A DNA stretch of 64,000 nt from Paracoccaceae bacterium (GCA_016744015.1 JADGFD010000009.1:57990-121989), one strand, 5' to 3'. Counted from the first letter of the stretch, positions 9,305 to 18,348 are shown. A program made the numbers and translations. The notes: generated from the letters alone by a model not told the origin.

Positions 9305-10921
9305 TTAATGGTCTGAGCCCAGCCGCCCGGTTTTGATGTCATAATCCACCGCTACGCGGTAATGTGGGTCATCCTCGGCGTCCACCATCAACTGGCCAGC
9401 ATTGCTGAGCAACTTATGGCAATCCGGCGTCAGGTGGCGCAATTGCAGGCGTTTGCCCGCCGCTTGGTATTTGGCCGCCACCACTTCAATCGCTTGCAGG
9501 GCCGAGTGGTCCACCACGCGGGAGCCCATAAAGTCAAGAATAACTGTTTCGGGGTCATTTTCCGGCTTAAACAGCTCAATAAAGCTACCCGCCGAACCAA
9601 AAAACAGCGGTCCTTCGATCTCATAAACCAGCGCACCTTCTTCGGTAGTTGAAGGCCGCGCGCGCGCATGAATGCGCGAAGCAGCGTTCCATGAATAAAC
9701 CAGCGCCGAGAAGATCACACCTACAACCACGGCTATGGCAAGATCTTCGGCCACGGTCACACCCGTTACCAGCAGGATAACCAGCGCGTCGGAGCGTGGC
9801 ACGCGGCGCAGCACGCCAATGCTTTGCCAGGCAAAAGTGCCGATCACGACCATAAACATAACGCCAACAAGTGCGGCCAGCGGGATCAACTCGATCAAAG
9901 AGCTGGCATACAGAATGAACGCCAGCAAAAACAACGCGGCCATAGTGCCGGACACCCGCGTGCGCCCGCCCGATTTGACGTTGATCATAGATTGCCCGAT
10001 CATCGCACAGCCGCCCATGCCACCAAAAAATCCGGTCACCACATTGGCCGTGCCTTGGGCAAGGCTCTCTTTGCTGGCCCCGCCGGTTTTACCCGTCATC
10101 GAGCCAACAAGGTTAAGCGTCAGCAAGCTTTCAATCAGGCCAATGGCGGCGAGGATGAAGGCATAGGGGAAGATGATTTTCAGGGTTTCAAAAGTAAAAG
10201 GCACCTCGGGAATGGCAAAGCTAGGCAAGCCGCCCTTTAGGGTCGCCAAGTCTCCAACCCGAGGCACCGGAATATCGAAGAAAATAACCAAGGCCGCAAT
10301 TATACCAATGGCCGCCAGCGGAGCTGGTATGGCCTTTGTAACCTTTGGGGTCAGCCAAATAATAGCCATTGTGCCAGCCACGAGGCCAAGGGTCAGCCAA
10401 AGAGTCATGCCGGTCATCCAAACCTTTGCGTCCTCGGGGCCAACCTTAAATTGCTCTAACTGCGCCCAGAAAATAACAATCGCGAGGCCGTTTACGAAGC
10501 CCAGCATAACCGGATGCGGCACCATGCGGATGAATTTTCCAAGCCGAAATACCCCGGCCAGCAGCTGCAAAATACCCATAAGCACAACGGTCGCAAACAG
10601 GTATTGCACGCCGTGGTCGGCGACCAAAGCCACCATCACCACTGCCAGCGCACCCGTAGCGCCAGAGATCATGCCGGGCCGCCCGCCAAACAGCGCCGTG
10701 ATCAGCCCCACCATAAAGGCGGCGTAAAGCCCGACCAGCGGGTCCACCTTGGCCACAAACGCAAAAGCTACGGCCTCTGGCACCAATGCCAGCGCCACCG
10801 TCAACCCCGAAAGCACCTCGGTTTTAAGCTGCAAAAGGCTGAGGCGCTCAAAGCTGCTGCGCTGGCCGACCAGTTTTTTGGCGTAATCCGAAAGGGTTAG
10901 GGGTGCAGGCGTATTTGGCAT
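9305..10921 (-). CDS. SulP-family anion transporter with STAS domain
   Basis: 538 residues. A SulP permease (sulfate, bicarbonate or other anions; substrate not decidable from sequence). About 11-12 hydrophobic segments fill residues 25-410, with family motifs GLTVALALVPEAVAFAFVAK and GLYAAFMVGLITALFGG near the start. The C-terminal STAS domain (about 430-535) carries FFGSAGSF and VILDFMGSRVVDHSALQAIE. No carbonic anhydrase gene is next to it. It is convergent with the KefB-type gene. Confidence 0.92.
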   Translation of the reverse strand: MPNTPAPLTLSDYAKKLVGQRSSFERLSLLQLKTEVLSGLTVALALVPEAVAFAFVAKVDPLVGLYAAFMVGLITALFGGRPGMISGATGALAVVMVALVADHGVQYLFATVVLMGILQLLAGVFRLGKFIRMVPHPVMLGFVNGLAIVIFWAQLEQFKVGPEDAKVWMTGMTLWLTLGLVAGTMAIIWLTPKVTKAIPAPLAAIGIIAALVIFFDIPVPRVGDLATLKGGLPSFAIPEVPFTFETLKIIFPYAFILAAIGLIESLLTLNLVGSMTGKTGGASKESLAQGTANVVTGFFGGMGGCAMIGQSMINVKSGGRTRVSGTMAALFLLAFILYASSLIELIPLAALVGVMFMVVIGTFAWQSIGVLRRVPRSDALVILLVTGVTVAEDLAIAVVVGVIFSALVYSWNAASRIHARARPSTTEEGALVYEIEGPLFFGSAGSFIELFKPENDPETVILDFMGSRVVDHSALQAIEVVAAKYQAAGKRLQLRHLTPDCHKLLSNAGQLMVDAEDDPHYRVAVDYDIKTGRLGSDH

Positions 10922-10965
10922 ATCAGGCTTTCAAGTCATGAGCGCCAGCCAATACAGCAGATGGA

Positions 10966-11610
10966 TTAAGAATTAAAGAGCTTAAGTGTCGCTGCCAGGT
11001 GAATGCGAGGCAGGATGCAGAGCAAGGGCTGGCCGGGGTTGGTGAGCGTGATCTCGGGGGCGATGGTATGGTTTGAGGTGCTGATGCATGTGTTTGGAGA
11101 AAATAAAAGGCCGTCAAGCGGCCATGCCAGCCCGCGGCTTTTTACACCGGCCACATTCCCCATTGGGAAAGTCGAGAGCCGCGTGCCAATGGGCAAGCTG
11201 AGGTCCGTGGTTTCGGGGAGCCTAAAAACAAGGTCCTCCTCACCAATCAGCACTACGCTTTGCGTGGTTTTTACCAGCGCATTGAGCGCCGCCAGTTCGT
11301 GGTCTAGCCGCCCACTCAGAAAACCGACACCAAGGAAAAGCGGTGCACTAATTGTGTTCAGACATTTTTCGAAATCAGTGCTGTCCTGCTCAGAGATCCG
11401 GATGATTTCCCCATGGGTTTCCGGTGTTTTCTCTTCCTGTGCGGAATCCATATCGCCAATCGTAGCATCCAGCTTCAGCCCATGCGCCAAAGCCGCGTTA
11501 GCCCCGCCATCGGCAGCCACCACATGGCTGCAAAAGCCGCGCGCCAGCGCAATATCTCCTGCCTCAACCGGCCCGTTACCAACCAGCAAAACCGTTGCGG
11601 CAAAATTCAT
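10966..11610 (-). CDS. Thiamine pyrophosphokinase (thiamine diphosphokinase)
   Basis: 214 residues. Transfers pyrophosphate from ATP to thiamine to make thiamine diphosphate. The catalytic-domain signature VVAADGGANAALAHGLKLDA then TIGDMDS is near the N-terminus, and GGRLDHE-like sequence (LSGRLDHELAALNAL) is at about 120-135. The C-terminal substrate-binding sheet ends with GLAWPLDG. Its ATG overlaps the stop of the DUF2842 gene by ATGA, so the two form an operon. Confidence 0.9.
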   Translation of the reverse strand: MNFAATVLLVGNGPVEAGDIALARGFCSHVVAADGGANAALAHGLKLDATIGDMDSAQEEKTPETHGEIIRISEQDSTDFEKCLNTISAPLFLGVGFLSGRLDHELAALNALVKTTQSVVLIGEEDLVFRLPETTDLSLPIGTRLSTFPMGNVAGVKSRGLAWPLDGLLFSPNTCISTSNHTIAPEITLTNPGQPLLCILPRIHLAATLKLFNS

Positions 11611-11828
11611 TCTTCCGCGTCCGGGTCCGCCTTGCCCACACCTAAAAATACATATTTAAAGGGGAGGATCCACGCAATGCCGAGGAAGACATAAACCGGT
11701 AATTCCACCCAAAACGGCAAGCGCTCCATCAGGCTCATCACCCACCAGACAAACCCCACATAGGCGGGCATGCCAACCAAAAGAATAAACAACGACCACC
11801 GCCGCCGGGATTTATATGAGAGTGCCAT
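11607..11828 (-). CDS. Small membrane protein, DUF2842 family
   Basis: 73 residues from the ATG at 11828, which has AAAGGACA upstream; a longer reading from 11906 runs into non-coding repeat. Starts MALSYKSRRRWSLFILLVG and has two hydrophobic segments (about 11-33 and 41-62), then an acidic tail. This small inner-membrane family of unknown function is common in Rhodobacteraceae. It overlaps the thiamine pyrophosphokinase gene by four bases. Confidence 0.82.
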   Translation of the reverse strand: MALSYKSRRRWSLFILLVGMPAYVGFVWWVMSLMERLPFWVELPVYVFLGIAWILPFKYVFLGVGKADPDAEE

Positions 11829-11939
11829 TCTATGTCCTTTGTTAACTGCGCCCAACCTAAGCATTTGCGCGAGGGCGTCAATGTGGCATCGGCCAACCAG
11901 TGGCAAATTGCGCTACGCGCCCTAGCCTCGCCTTCGGCT

Positions 11940-11998
11940 CGGTGGCGGCGCGTCTACCTTTGCGCGTGTTGCGAGGGCTTGCCCGCGCCGCGCGGCAC
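11940..11998 (+). repeat. Dispersed GC-rich repeat, copy A
   Basis: Begins cggtggcggcgcgtc and ends gcccgcgccgcgcgg. Reverse-complemented copies lie at 12275-12330 (B) and 39938-39995 (C). Copy A lacks the terminator-like tail of B and C. It is preceded by gcctcgccttcggctcgg, a variant of a word seen in the hairpin-rich stretches at 27.8 and 41.9 kb. Copies A and B are inverted and flank an IS3 remnant. Confidence 0.7.
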
Positions 11999-12000
11999 AT

Positions 12001-12261
12001 TTAGCGCCTGTTGCCGGTTGCCAAATAGAACTGACTGAAGTGGTCCTGCTTTTCCGAACAGGTTTGCGGCTGAGTTAAGGTGTATCGGGTTTGGTTGCAT
12101 GCCGCTTTCTTCAATTCCTTGCTGTCAAAGTATGCCTCGTCCGGCGTTCGTTTTTCAAGGGCCGTATGGGGCCGGTCAGTGTTGTAGAATGTGATCCACT
12201 CACGAATGACCCTCTCAACTACAAAGCCGTCGGTTACCGGAAAGCCATTCCAAGGTGAAAA
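12001..12261 (-). pseudogene. IS3-family transposase, C-terminal remnant
   Basis: The minus-strand frame encodes the end of an IS3-type OrfB integrase-core transposase: VIREWITFYNTDRPHTALEK then RTPDEAYFD, followed by a Lys/Gln-rich tail. The DDE catalytic part is absent. Upstream in frame (toward 12393) the sequence is not transposase but repeat copy B and the 3' flank of purA. I saw no intact terminal inverted repeat or target duplication. Confidence 0.8.
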
Positions 12262-12274
12262 CTGGGTGCAAACT

Positions 12275-12377
12275 CGCAGCGCGGCGCGGGCACACCTTCG
12301 CCACGCGCACAATGGTTGACGCGCCGCCACCGCGTCGCACACGCATTTTTTCTCTGAAAAAAGCCGCCCGCAGGGCG
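12275..12377 (-). repeat. Dispersed GC-rich repeat, copy B, with terminator tail
   Basis: On the minus strand it runs ggcggcttttttc...gaaaaaatgcgtgtgcgacg, then the core cggtggcggcgcgtc ... gtgcccgcgccgcgctg. The same layout occurs at 39938-40043 (copy C). The core is inverted relative to copy A. It lies just downstream of the purA stop and supplies that gene's likely terminator. Confidence 0.75.
12357..12377 (-). terminator. Rho-independent terminator of purA
   Basis: Six bases after the purA stop, the minus strand reads cgccctgcgggcggctttttt: a 5-bp GC stem with a 3-base loop followed by a run of T. It is part of repeat copy B. Confidence 0.65.
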
Positions 12378-12382
12378 TAGGC

Positions 12383-13675
12383 TTAGTCCGCAAACGGGTC
12401 CGTCACCAAGATGGTATCTTCACGTTCCGGCGAGGTGGAAAGCATGGCTACGGGGCAATCAATCAACTCCTCCACGCGGCGCACGTATTTGATAGCTTCT
12501 GCGGGCAAATCATTCCAGCTGCGCGCGCCAACCGTGCTTTCTGACCAGCCTTTCATGCTTTCATACACCGGCGTTACGCGCGCCTGTTGGTCTGCCGCGG
12601 TTGGCAAATAGTCCAGCTTTTTACCGTCCAGCTCATAGCCTACACAAATTTTCAGCTCTTCCAGCCCGTCAAGCACATCAAGCTTGGTGAAGGCAATGCC
12701 GTTCACGCCGTTTATCGCACATGTCTGGCGCACCAGCACCGCATCAAACCAGCCGCAGCGCCGGTTGCGGCCCGTAACCGTGCCCTTTTCATGGCCAACG
12801 GTGGCGAGGTGCTCCCCCACCTCGTCATCCAGCTCGCAAGCAAAAGGCCCCTCACCCACCCGCGTGGTGTAAGCCTTTACAATGCCCAGCACAAAATCCA
12901 CCGCGCCCGGCCCCATGCCGGTGCCAGAGGCGGCCATGCCAGCGGTGGTTGTGCTTGAGGTCACAAAGGGATAGGTTCCGAAATCCACATCCAGCAGCGA
13001 GCCTTGTGCCCCTTCAAACAAAATCCGCTTACCGGCTTTGCGCTTTTCGTTCAGCACCTTCCAAACAGGGGCTGCATAGGGCAGCACACTCGGCGCAATT
13101 TCCAGCAGTTTAGCCTTAAGGGCCACCGCGTCAATTTCTTCTAACCCAAGCCCGTTGCGCAGGGCGTTATGATGGGTCAGCAAACGCGAGATCCGCAAAT
13201 CAAGCGTGGCCTCATCCGCCAAATCAGCCACCCGAATAGCGCGCCGTCCGACCTTATCTTCATAAGCCGGGCCAATGCCCCGCCCCGTGGTGCCGATTTT
13301 GGCAATCGAGTTCTGGGCTTCGCGCGCGCGGTCCAGCTCGCCATGAATCGGCAGAATCAGCGAAGCATTTTCGGCGATCATCAGATTGTCATGTGTAATG
13401 CTCACCCCTTGCGCTGAAAGCTTGGCAATTTCCTCGCCCAGCGCCCATGGGTCCAGCACCACACCGTTGCCGATCACCGAAAGCTTGCCGCCGCGCACAA
13501 TACCGCTGGGCAGCAGGGAAAGTTTGTAAACCTTGCCATCAATCACCAAAGTGTGGCCGGCATTATGCCCGCCTTGAAAGCGCGCAATCACGTCGGCCCG
13601 CTCACTGAGCCAATCCACAATCTTACCCTTGCCCTCGTCGCCCCATTGCGCGCCGACTACAACTACATTGGCCAT
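12383..13675 (-). CDS. purA: Adenylosuccinate synthetase
   Basis: 430 residues from the ATG at 13675 (AAGGGG upstream), starting [20 protein letters not shown]. PurA joins IMP and aspartate using GTP in the first committed step of AMP synthesis. Visible motifs: the P-loop-like GDEGKGK with the catalytic Asp, GGHNAGHT with the catalytic His, the PurA signature [18 protein letters not shown], and the C-terminal nucleotide-binding region. Length fits the family. The in-frame extension to 13753 has no ribosome site. Confidence 0.97.
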   Translation of the reverse strand: MANVVVVGAQWGDEGKGKIVDWLSERADVIARFQGGHNAGHTLVIDGKVYKLSLLPSGIVRGGKLSVIGNGVVLDPWALGEEIAKLSAQGVSITHDNLMIAENASLILPIHGELDRAREAQNSIAKIGTTGRGIGPAYEDKVGRRAIRVADLADEATLDLRISRLLTHHNALRNGLGLEEIDAVALKAKLLEIAPSVLPYAAPVWKVLNEKRKAGKRILFEGAQGSLLDVDFGTYPFVTSSTTTAGMAASGTGMGPGAVDFVLGIVKAYTTRVGEGPFACELDDEVGEHLATVGHEKGTVTGRNRRCGWFDAVLVRQTCAINGVNGIAFTKLDVLDGLEELKICVGYELDGKKLDYLPTAADQQARVTPVYESMKGWSESTVGARSWNDLPAEAIKYVRRVEELIDCPVAMLSTSPEREDTILVTDPFAD

Positions 13676-13830
13676 CTCATGCCCCTTGGTTAGGAAGTTA
13701 CGGTTAGGGTATAAAGCGCCGTGCCCAAAAGGGAAAGCCCCCAGCGCGGGCATTTTACCACAAGCCGGTTTACAGGCTCTTTCTCATTGCATACACTCAG
13801 CAAACAAAACAAAATATCGGTGCGGCATTC

Positions 13831-15126
13831 ATGTTTTCCAAGTTCAAAAACCTGTTCAAAAGGCCAAAATCCAAGGGCTCTTCCAGCACCGATATAGCCG
13901 ATCTGGCCCGCAGCATTCTTGAAAACGAACAGCAAACCCTTGCGCGCAACGAGGCCGCAAAAGCAAGCTCTGCGCCCTATGTCAAGCTAACCCCATCCAA
14001 CATGCCAGATGTTGAGCCCGCAGGCTGGTTTGGCGGCACACCACGGCTGCCAAAAGGGTATGTATGGCCAGAAATAAACGGCAAGCCCGGTATTTTTGTT
14101 TGCCAGATTGACCTCACAAAACTGCCCAACGAAATTTGGAGTCGTGCTGGCCCGCGCCACGGGTATTTTGCATTTTTCCTGAACCTTGAAGGCAACCAAG
14201 CCCACTTGGCTCATGTGGATGGGGGCCTCGTGCGCCAGCAAGGGCCAGGATATACAGACACCTATTGGGCGCGGCCTGCCGCAGGAATTGACCCTGCCAC
14301 CGCCGCCCATGCGCCGGAATGGCCGGTCGCGGCCACCTGCCACTCCGGCCCGCAGCCCGCGCCTGCGGGTTTTCACCTTGGCAAGCACCCCAATTTCCCT
14401 GACCCCCGCTCCAGCGAAGAGCTGGATCTGGCGGACCCTGCCTTTCACCCCTTAAATGCCGAAATGTTCAATTTGCTCATCGACGGGATTGACAAAAATA
14501 TCAATCAACAAAAAACTGCTGTTACCCGCTTTTTAAGCAAAACGCTTAAAGATGAAGACCGGAAGACCCTGGAAGATTATGTTGAGGTTATGCAAGCGAC
14601 CGCCGCACAGTTTCAAGACATCAAGGCAGACCTCATGCCTTACCAAGAACACTATGACGAGGCCAAAATCAGCGCATATCTCAGCAAAATCGGAGATTTA
14701 CCCCTGCGGGGGTTTCAGTTTCTCACCACAGATGCCAATGGGGTGGCGAAGCTGGAACTGCACGAATACTGCGTCTCGGGCCCGCATCCTATATTTAGCC
14801 GAACTTGGCAATCCGCCTATCTTGGCGCTCTTTATGATCAGGGCCGCTACGCACGCGCTGGCCTGCCAGCCGCTCAACGCGCTCGGTTAGAGGCCATTTG
14901 GGCGTTAGAGGCACAGTATGAGGCGGGTATAATTGGGCATGCACCGCAGGGGCATATTTACACCCCGCACGGGCCAGACAGCGAAAACGAGGTCTTGCTT
15001 GAACTCAAAACCAGCAACCTGTTGGGCTGGTGTTGGGGAGACATGTATTCCATTGTATTCCTCATATCACGCGCCGATTTGGCCAAAGGCCGATATGACC
15101 GGATAATCATTGAAATAACCAACTAA
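13831..15126 (+). CDS. DUF1963 (YwqG-like) protein
   Basis: 431 residues, probably cytoplasmic. After a basic N-terminus (about 1-20) and a helical stretch, the segment GWFGGTPRLPKGYVWPEING, followed by KPGIFVCQIDL (about 69-95), is characteristic of DUF1963/YwqG proteins. A later block around HRMLGYPYxx-type sequence of the family is not obvious, so the second half is divergent. Function of the family is unknown. It is divergent from purA and followed by an XRE regulator 130 bases downstream. Confidence 0.7.
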   Translation: MFSKFKNLFKRPKSKGSSSTDIADLARSILENEQQTLARNEAAKASSAPYVKLTPSNMPDVEPAGWFGGTPRLPKGYVWPEINGKPGIFVCQIDLTKLPNEIWSRAGPRHGYFAFFLNLEGNQAHLAHVDGGLVRQQGPGYTDTYWARPAAGIDPATAAHAPEWPVAATCHSGPQPAPAGFHLGKHPNFPDPRSSEELDLADPAFHPLNAEMFNLLIDGIDKNINQQKTAVTRFLSKTLKDEDRKTLEDYVEVMQATAAQFQDIKADLMPYQEHYDEAKISAYLSKIGDLPLRGFQFLTTDANGVAKLELHEYCVSGPHPIFSRTWQSAYLGALYDQGRYARAGLPAAQRARLEAIWALEAQYEAGIIGHAPQGHIYTPHGPDSENEVLLELKTSNLLGWCWGDMYSIVFLISRADLAKGRYDRIIIEITN

Positions 15127-15258
15127 AGCCACCAGTGTCACCCCCATGTCGCTTTGGTGGCGGGTGTGTTTTGGCTTGTGTCGGGGCTTTGTCGTGGGCA
15201 AACTGGGCAGCAGGGGCCATGTTGGTTGAGCAAAGCAATGAAGACGCAAGGACGCATC

Positions 15259-15816
15259 ATGATTATCCGCAAACTCCGGCTTGATAAGGGTTGGTCGCAA
15301 GAGCAACTCGCAGAGATTTCAGGTGTGAGCACGCGGACCATCCAGCGCATTGAACGCGGCAAAACCGCAAGCCTTGAATCTCTTAAATGCCTTGCGGCCG
15401 TTTTTGAAACCAACGTGACAGACCTGAGAGAGGACCAACCAATGAGCGAGACTCCAGAGCCGAACCCAACCATTTCTGACGCCGACCGCGCCGCGCTTGC
15501 CAAAATGAAAGAGTGGATGAAGTATGATGACGAGGGCTATCTGCTAGACCCGAGCTTAAACAACGACGAGCGTGCCGCGCTTGAATATGTCCGCGATATC
15601 AAGGCGTTTTATATCAACCTTTGGTCGTATATTATTGTGATGGTGGTATTGTTAATTATCAATCTTCTGAGCGACCCAAGCTATATTTGGGTTGTGTGGC
15701 CTGCGCTTGGCTGGGGTATTGGCGTGTTGATGCACGGCCTGACCGTGTTTGAGCGATTTTCGTTTTTCGGGGCAGACTGGGAGCGCAAACAGGTGGAAAA
15801 ACGGCTGCGCAAGTAG
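15259..15816 (+). CDS. XRE-family regulator with C-terminal 2TM membrane domain
   Basis: 185 residues from the ATG at 15259, which has AAGGAC seven bases upstream; earlier in-frame starts lack this. Residues 1-58 are a Cro/C1-type helix-turn-helix (LRLDKGWSQEQLAEISGVST, then RTIQRIERGK). After an acidic linker, residues about 112-160 hold two hydrophobic segments (IIVMVVLLIINLL and VVWPALGWGIGVLMHG) resembling the 2TM domain found on such regulators, so the DNA-binding part is probably tethered to the inner membrane. Target unknown. Confidence 0.8.
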   Translation: MIIRKLRLDKGWSQEQLAEISGVSTRTIQRIERGKTASLESLKCLAAVFETNVTDLREDQPMSETPEPNPTISDADRAALAKMKEWMKYDDEGYLLDPSLNNDERAALEYVRDIKAFYINLWSYIIVMVVLLIINLLSDPSYIWVVWPALGWGIGVLMHGLTVFERFSFFGADWERKQVEKRLRK

Positions 15817-15835
15817 GGTGGGGTTTTACCCCACC
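15817..15835. terminator. Bidirectional hairpin between convergent genes
   Basis: ggtggggt-ttt-accccacc, an 8-bp perfect stem one base after the XRE stop and just before the convergent CDGSH gene's end. Similar GGGTGGG/CCCACCC palindromes occur at 38517-38544 and 44150-44203. Confidence 0.5.
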
Positions 15836-15841
15836 ACCCGC

Positions 15842-16084
15842 TCAAAGCTTGCTATGTGACCCATCACAAAGCGGTTGATTGCCTGTATTTTTACACCCGC
15901 AGAAAAATACTTTACCGGTTTTCTCGGCAGTATATTTAACCGGAGAAAAACCGGTATCTTTATGTGACCCATCACAAAACGGCTGATTTTTGGATTGCCC
16001 GCAGGCACACCAGAAATAGTTTTTGCCCTCTTCTACGTCGATTGCATAAGGCGCTTTTTGCGCGATTACAGGTGCTTTTGTCAT
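15842..16084 (-). CDS. Tandem CDGSH iron-sulfur protein
   Basis: 80 residues with two CDGSH motifs. Domain 1: FWCACGQSKNQPFCDGSH (about 24-41). Domain 2: FFCGCKNTGNQPLCDGSH (about 60-77). Each has the three Cys and one His that ligate a 2Fe-2S cluster in mitoNEET-type proteins. There is no membrane anchor or signal peptide, so it should be soluble and cytoplasmic. The role is probably redox or cluster transfer, which is inference from the family. Confidence 0.93.
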   Translation of the reverse strand: MTKAPVIAQKAPYAIDVEEGKNYFWCACGQSKNQPFCDGSHKDTGFSPVKYTAEKTGKVFFCGCKNTGNQPLCDGSHSKL

Positions 16085-16142
16085 TTCATACTCCCCTTTT
16101 TATGCACTCAGCATGGCGAGGCGGGGCTTCAAATGCAAGCCA

Positions 16143-16988
16143 TTACGGCGTGAAGACCCGCGCAAATTCGTCGCGGATCCAATCAATCGTAACCTTCACG
16201 CGCTCGGTTTCTACCGTATCAGGATGAGTGTGCAACCACAGGGTGCGCTTTAGGTCGGGCGGGCCTTTGCTGGCCCGCACCAGGTTCGGGTTTTCCTCAG
16301 CCATACACATGGGCAGCAGCCCCTTGCCAATGCCCGCCTCTATCGCGCCTTGAAACACACCCGCATCGGTGCCGGTGAGCCGCACCACACCGCTATGGGT
16401 TTGCAGCTTGGCCTGCGCTGAGTTGATCTGCCGTCGCGCCACATCTTCATCATAAAATGCAACCCAGTTCTCGCCTGGGTCCACGGCTTTGCTTTGATAA
16501 ACCGCATAAGGCACATCCCCAACGCGCACTGAAAACTCGCCGCGCTCCGGCTCTTTTTCAAACCAGAGCGAAACCGAGGCCTCACCGCGCACATGGCTGC
16601 TACGCAGGAGCGAAATTGTGCGCAGGTTTAGCTGTGGATGGGCTGTGAGGAGCTTGGTAACCGATAGCCGCGCGAGGCGCTCCAACGTCCAGCCATTGCC
16701 CATAAGGCGCACCGTGCCCACGGCCGTGCCGCTGGTGGAGGCCACGTCATCAACCAGGCCATTGATATTGGCCTCAATCTCCAGCGCGCGTGCAATCGCG
16801 GCCTCCCCCACTTGCGTGGGGGCAAACCCCGATTTTGAGCGCACAAAAAGCACCGCGCCCAGCTCGGCTTCCAGCTGGTTCAGCCGCCGCCCAGCGGTCG
16901 ATTGATCCAACCGCAAAAATTGTGCCGCCCGGGTGAGCGAGCCTTCGCGGCTGATGGCCAATAATATTTGCAGGTTATCCCAGCGCAT
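16143..16988 (-). CDS. LysR-family transcriptional regulator
   Basis: 281 residues from the ATG at 16988 (GAGGATGCA upstream). The N-terminal winged helix-turn-helix is clear: LLAISREGSLTRAAQFLRLD then QSTAGRRLNQLEAELGAVLF. The rest is an effector-binding domain, more divergent than usual and matching the subgroup whose members start MRWDNLQ. It follows the conserved hypothetical gene by about 80 bases on the same strand. Target genes cannot be told from the sequence. Confidence 0.9.
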   Translation of the reverse strand: MRWDNLQILLAISREGSLTRAAQFLRLDQSTAGRRLNQLEAELGAVLFVRSKSGFAPTQVGEAAIARALEIEANINGLVDDVASTSGTAVGTVRLMGNGWTLERLARLSVTKLLTAHPQLNLRTISLLRSSHVRGEASVSLWFEKEPERGEFSVRVGDVPYAVYQSKAVDPGENWVAFYDEDVARRQINSAQAKLQTHSGVVRLTGTDAGVFQGAIEAGIGKGLLPMCMAEENPNLVRASKGPPDLKRTLWLHTHPDTVETERVKVTIDWIRDEFARVFTP

Positions 16989-17070
16989 TGCATCCTCATC
17001 ATGCGTTTTTGCATAATTACCTTGCACCTTATGGACTGATATTCATGATTCTGATAGAAAAATCTACGGC

Positions 17071-17619
17071 CTAACGCGCACCAAAAAACTGCTCAGCGCT
17101 CACATAGCCCGCCAACCGCGCGGCCTCAGACCATGCGCGCTCATGGGCGGTATCGCCGACCACCACCACGCCGTCCCGAGGCAAATTGCGGGCATGAACC
17201 TGCTTCAGGATAATCCCGCGGGTTTCGCCCCATGTGTGGCGAAAATTCGGGGCGGTAAAGCTTTCCATTGCAGGTGCGCCCGATGGCAGAGCTTTCAGCG
17301 GGGCCTGCAGCGCGGCAAGGCGGCTGATATTCTGCATGTTTTCAAGCTTTAGCACGCGATCATAGGGCATCACTTTGCTTTTGGGCAGCACTCGCAAGGC
17401 ATTGCTGGAAAACAAAAAAGCGATCACATCATGGCCGCTAGCGGCCCTGATAGAGGCATAGGATTTGTAATCCAGCCCAATTTCGGCTGCCCGCGCGACC
17501 CGCACTCGCAAAATCTCGATCGGCAGGGTCTTCATCAGACTTTTGCGGGCCTTGGTCCAGCAATGCGCGCGCCACGCCTGCCCGCCCTCCATGCTTGGGC
17601 CTTTATTATGCCCGATCAT
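17071..17619 (-). CDS. Conserved hypothetical protein coupled to ribE
   Basis: 182 residues; not recognised. It starts MIGHNKGPSMEGGQAWRAHC and has a central stretch LDYKSYASIRAASGHDVIAF with no membrane segment or signal peptide. Its ATG overlaps the ribE stop by ATGA, so it is translationally coupled to riboflavin synthase. The coupling suggests a shared expression need but does not show a function. Confidence 0.75.
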   Translation of the reverse strand: MIGHNKGPSMEGGQAWRAHCWTKARKSLMKTLPIEILRVRVARAAEIGLDYKSYASIRAASGHDVIAFLFSSNALRVLPKSKVMPYDRVLKLENMQNISRLAALQAPLKALPSGAPAMESFTAPNFRHTWGETRGIILKQVHARNLPRDGVVVVGDTAHERAWSEAARLAGYVSAEQFFGAR

Positions 17620-18218
17620 GTTTCAAACTCGGCGAGCCGCGCCACGTAGCGGGCCAATGTATCAATTTCCAAATTCACCACATCCCCCGCTTTCACAACG
17701 CCCCACGTGGTATGCGCCTTGGTGTGTGGAATGATGTTCACGCCAAATTGGCAGCCCTCGACATCATTCACCGTCAGCGAGGTGCCATTCAGCGCCACGG
17801 AGCCTTTGGGCGCAATAAACCGCGCCAGCGCCTCCGGTGCCTCAAACACAAAGCGCGTGCTTTCGCCCTCGTCCAGCACCGAAACAACCTTGGCCACACC
17901 ATCCACATGGCCTGATACAATGTGCCCGCCCAGCTCATCCCCAAGCTTAAGCGCGCGCTCAAGGTTCAGCTTTGTGCCCAGCGGCCACGCTACATTGCCC
18001 TGCATAATATTGGTTTTGGCTATGCTTTCCGCCGAAATATCGACATCAAACCAACCTGCGCCCTTATCTACCACCGTAAGACAAATACCGTTGCAGGCAA
18101 TCGAAGCCCCAAGGTCGACGCTTTCCATATCATAGCGCGTGCTCACCCGTGCATGCAGGTCCCCCCGCATCTCCACTTTGGAAACTTCGCCAATATCGGT
18201 GATAATGCCTGTAAACAT
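17616..18218 (-). CDS. ribE: Riboflavin synthase alpha chain
   Basis: 200 residues. Dismutates two 6,7-dimethyl-8-ribityllumazine to riboflavin. Two tandem lumazine-binding barrels are visible: the first starts MFTGIITDIGEV and has SIACNGICLTVVDK; the second starts LGGHIVSGHVDGVA and has GSVALNGTSLTVNDVE. Length fits. No FMN riboswitch-like leader is recognisable in the 130 bases upstream, but a near-perfect palindrome is (18239-18258). Confidence 0.95.
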   Translation of the reverse strand: MFTGIITDIGEVSKVEMRGDLHARVSTRYDMESVDLGASIACNGICLTVVDKGAGWFDVDISAESIAKTNIMQGNVAWPLGTKLNLERALKLGDELGGHIVSGHVDGVAKVVSVLDEGESTRFVFEAPEALARFIAPKGSVALNGTSLTVNDVEGCQFGVNIIPHTKAHTTWGVVKAGDVVNLEIDTLARYVARLAEFET

Positions 18219-18238
18219 GCGTGGCCCTCTTTCATGTG

Positions 18239-18258
18239 CTTGTCACCTAGGTAACAAG
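18239..18258. promoter_or_regulatory. 20-bp near-perfect palindrome, possible operator
   Basis: cttgtcacctaggtaacaag: the two 10-base arms match except for one position. It sits about 21-40 bases upstream of the ribE start and about 90 bases upstream of the divergent kpsS start, a usual place for a dimeric repressor site. The bound protein is unknown. Confidence 0.4.
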
Positions 18259-18348
18259 CCTTGCTGATTTGGGCAAGCGGCGGGTGTATATTGGTTGTTA
18301 GCGGGTTTACTGCTAGGTATAATAGACGAAACCAATTTCGGGCACCCT

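Noticed and set aside
12262..12393. N-terminal extension of the transposase remnant frame
   Set aside because: It reads through repeat copy B and the purA 3' flank, and similar peptide strings appear in repeat copy C, so it is repeat and not protein.
18219..18348. FMN riboswitch upstream of ribE
   Set aside because: I could not find the conserved paired segments of an RFN element; only a short DNA-type palindrome is present.
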